Assembly (NCBI RefSeq): GCF_934190775.1
Contig: NZ_CAKPTG010000008.1
Location: 47,617-111,616 of the forward strand
Direction: 5' to 3'
Source: an uncultured Phascolarctobacterium sp.
GTDB taxonomy: Bacteria > Bacillota > Negativicutes > Acidaminococcales > Acidaminococcaceae
Length of the DNA stretch: 64,000 bases
Position numbers and translations under genes: made by a program. Of the stretch, positions 61,952 to 64,000 are shown piece after piece. The notes beneath the pieces were generated by a model that saw nothing but the letters and a program-made list of their open reading frames with translations, was not told the origin of the DNA and did no database searches. Every line of letters starts with the position of its first letter. The first letter of the stretch is position 1.

Positions 61952-63298
61952 TTAAGCGCCCCGACCTTCAAATAACGGTACTGTAGTTTTGGAGAATTCA
62001 CTTTTGATGAAGAGAATAACGCGGTCGTTGGCATGCAAAACGGTATTACCATTAGGAATATAGGCTTCATTGCCACGCACAATGGCGCACAGCAAGCATT
62101 CCGGCGGCAGGTTCATATCGCGCACTGCCACACCATCTACATCGCTGTTTTCACCGACAATAATCTCCAGAGCTTCGGCCTGTGCACCCTCCAGCAGGGA
62201 TACGGATACAATACCGCCCTTGCGGACGAAACGCAACACCTCGCCTGCACTCAAAAGACGCGAAGACAGTACGATGTCTACGCCAACCTTTTCCATCAGC
62301 TCGATATATTCGTTACGTGCAACACGCACAATCGTCTTGCGCGCACCAAGATGCTTGGCAAGCTGTGCTAGCAACAGGTTCAACTTATCATCTTCGGTCA
62401 GGCAGATGACAACGTCTGCTTCCGAAACGCCCTCTTCAATCAGAAGGTCGATATCAGTGCCGTCGCCGCACAAAACAAGGCCTCGCTTCAGCTTAGCAGC
62501 CAAAAGCTGGCAGCGGTCCTTATCCTTTTCGATAACTTTAACTTGTATCCCCTGCTTTTCCAGCATGGGCGCCAGAAAACGGCCTGTGCGGCCTGCACCG
62601 ATGATGAGAACCTTCTCCAGCTTTTCATATGTATTGGAGAAGGAATTTTCAAACTCACGGATTGCTTCGTGCTTGCCTACGAAGTAAACATTATCGCCCG
62701 GAATTACATAATCATTACCATGAGGAATTATCATCTGATGACGACGGAAAACCATGGCCATCAGGATATCCTTAGGGATGTTCAGATCCTTCAGCGGAAT
62801 ATTAACGATTGGAGAATCCTCCTTCACTTTGGCTTCGAACATGCGCACCTTGCCATCAGCAAAGTCATCTACGTTCAAGGCAGATGGTGTCATCAGGATA
62901 TGATCAATTTCACCTGCTGTAATGCGCTCAGGATTGATTACGAGGTCAATTTTCATATCATTTTTGAGCATTTCCGGCGAATGGATAGCATAATCTACGT
63001 TGCGGATACGGGCAACAGTATGCTTAATGCCGTGATTCTTAGCCATCAGGCAGGTTACCATATTTACTTCATCACTATCTGTGCAGGCGATTAACACATC
63101 GGAAGCACTGATATCAGGATCAGCAAAGGTTGTAGGGCTGCAGGAGTTGCCTTCAATTGCCAATACGTCCAATGTGTTTTGGATAACGTCCTTGCGCTTG
63201 GGGTCAAGCTCTACAACTACTACATCAAACTGATCTTCTGCTAAAAGCTGTGCAATACTAAAGCCAAGCTTACCTGCACCAGCTATCACTATACGCAT
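61952..63298 (-). CDS. trkA: Trk system potassium uptake regulator TrkA
   Basis: The 448-residue protein has two RCK units. Each has an NAD-binding Rossmann half (RIVIAGAGKLGFSIA at residue 1, VLIIGAGRTGRFLAP at residue 230) and a TrkA_C half (residues 140-220 and 365-448). It gates the TrkH channel in response to nucleotides. First gene of the trk operon. A TATAAT lies about 60 bases upstream, with no good -35. Confidence 0.95.
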   Translation of the reverse strand: MRIVIAGAGKLGFSIAQLLAEDQFDVVVVELDPKRKDVIQNTLDVLAIEGNSCSPTTFADPDISASDVLIACTDSDEVNMVTCLMAKNHGIKHTVARIRNVDYAIHSPEMLKNDMKIDLVINPERITAGEIDHILMTPSALNVDDFADGKVRMFEAKVKEDSPIVNIPLKDLNIPKDILMAMVFRRHQMIIPHGNDYVIPGDNVYFVGKHEAIREFENSFSNTYEKLEKVLIIGAGRTGRFLAPMLEKQGIQVKVIEKDKDRCQLLAAKLKRGLVLCGDGTDIDLLIEEGVSEADVVICLTEDDKLNLLLAQLAKHLGARKTIVRVARNEYIELMEKVGVDIVLSSRLLSAGEVLRFVRKGGIVSVSLLEGAQAEALEIIVGENSDVDGVAVRDMNLPPECLLCAIVRGNEAYIPNGNTVLHANDRVILFIKSEFSKTTVPLFEGRGA

Positions 63299-63359
63299 TC
63301 TAATTACTCCTTTAATATGGAAAATCCGTTAATTTCTATTGCTTAAATACTGCTCTATA

Positions 63360-64000
63360 TTATAACACAAATAGCCTTAAACGTCGACAGATGCATTTTT
63401 GACGATGTTGGCGAAGTGTTAATAATATGTAAAAAAGGGAGGGGTAGATAGCTTTTATCATGGTAAATTGAGCGAGGGATATATCGTGCAAGGAATAGCA
63501 ATTTTAGCAAGTGAGCATCTGGTACCATATGCGGGCGCATCCAAGAAGCGAGTCCACAGGACGATGCTGATTGGCTCATGCGCGCCATGCGATAGTGTCC
63601 CAAGAGGCAAGCTCGAAGAGCGAAGCTGATTGGTTTGACACGAACCGCTAAGTGTCGCAACTGTCTGAGCGCTAAGCAAGCTACTCTAGAAAAATCTCTC
63701 AGCATAGCGCGAGTTTTGCGGCACTTCGTCCTGGTTCCATGCGAAATTTGCGTTAAGAAATTGCTACTGACTGGAACGATATACCTCTCGCGAACAGAGA
63801 AAGTATGGGAGTAAGCCTACATATAGTCTGCAACTATCTATCCTCTGTCAAAATGCAGGTAAACCTGCATTTCGACACGCCTCGCCACAAACGCATTTGC
63901 GCGTCGCTTTGCTCCTTCAACTGCGGTGGCTGGGCAGCCAGGCCCGCTGCTGCTCATAAGATGGCTGCAGGCAGAAAAAAAGAACCATACCTTTTGGTAT
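63360..64000. other. Non-coding, repeat-rich right end
   Basis: No convincing gene. It contains two imperfect tandem units of about 57-60 bases (GCTGATTGG at 63565 and 63625, AGTGTC at 63594 and 63651). The second copy of the dispersed palindromic element lies at 63659-63746. A perfect hairpin AAATGCAGGT-aa-ACCTGCATTT lies at 63851-63872. The last 100 bases are GC-rich and may belong to a feature beyond the window. Confidence 0.55.
63659..63746. repeat. Dispersed palindromic repeat, copy 2
   Basis: Matches copy 1 at 16174-16261: aactgtctgagcgcta, gcaagct, then gcgagttt, cggcacttcgtc and tggttcca in the same order and orientation. The middle 25 bases differ. Confidence 0.6.

Noticed and set aside
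1..64000. tRNA or rRNA genes
   Set aside because: I looked through the intergenic stretches on both strands and saw no cloverleaf with a GGTTC-type T arm and no rRNA segment.

Overview
The window looks like a chromosome segment from a diderm Firmicute of the class Negativicutes, most likely an Acidaminococcaceae/Phascolarctobacterium-like gut bacterium. This placement is inference. It rests on Firmicutes-type RNA regulation (T-box leaders, a yybP-ykoY riboswitch, RNase J), many carboxylate and amino-acid transport lipoproteins (TTT, TRAP-TAXI, MetQ), fermentation-type 2-hydroxyacid genes and a scar of an O-antigen ligase gene (an outer-membrane trait). Almost every gene lies on the minus strand. 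The exceptions are a flavodoxin gene, a small EF-hand gene, a small Cro-like gene and the tracrRNA.

Layout. Positions 1-3.8 kb hold the 5' part of a probable T-box leader that reads out of the window, a C-terminal remnant of an AstE/AspA-type enzyme, a family-5 solute-binding lipoprotein, a TetR regulator, a decayed folC/O-antigen-ligase fusion and an orphan RelB-type antitoxin. 3.9-12.7 kb is housekeeping and amino-acid metabolism: efp-pepP, 2-hydroxyacid dehydrogenase with a LarA-type racemase, flavodoxin, an M20 amidohydrolase, MetQ, tsf and rpsB. 12.8-16 kb holds a CaCA exchanger under a Mn-type riboswitch and tctAB. 16.3-30.7 kb is a long co-directional block: ynbB-like PLP enzyme, hflX with a RadC/JAMM-like N-terminal domain, a DEAD-box helicase, cinA, rimO, a solute-binding protein, ygiQ, rodZ and ftsK. 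RNase J follows.

32.5-43.5 kb is an AT-rich accessory island. It contains a possible 6S-like RNA, a small membrane protein, a RhuM-family gene, a divergent phage-type repressor/Cro pair and a complete type II-A CRISPR-Cas system. That system has a 24-repeat array, csn2, cas2, cas1, cas9 and a divergent tracrRNA whose promoter overlaps the cas9 ribosome binding site. 43.5-47.8 kb is a TRAP-TAXI transporter operon and the EF-hand protein. 47.8-52.6 kb is a Trp T-box followed by trpDCFBA, with no trpE or trpG. 52.7-56.4 kb holds two accessory genes, a GmrSD-like DUF262/DUF1524 endonuclease and a Schlafen-AlbA_2 protein; the first is flanked by a 32-base direct repeat made from half of the second gene's terminator. 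The rest is an EF-G paralogue whose P-loop lysine is replaced by threonine, and a trkA-trkH-trkH potassium uptake operon. The last 700 bases are non-coding and repeat-rich.

The observations most worth following are: the overlapping tracrRNA/cas9 control region; a five-spacer tandem duplication in the array and the Cro-like reading frame that runs into its distal repeats; the terminator-derived direct repeats around the DUF262 gene; the JAMM-HflX fusion; the EF-G P-loop substitution; and three 12-base repeats spaced exactly 43 bp upstream of tctB.
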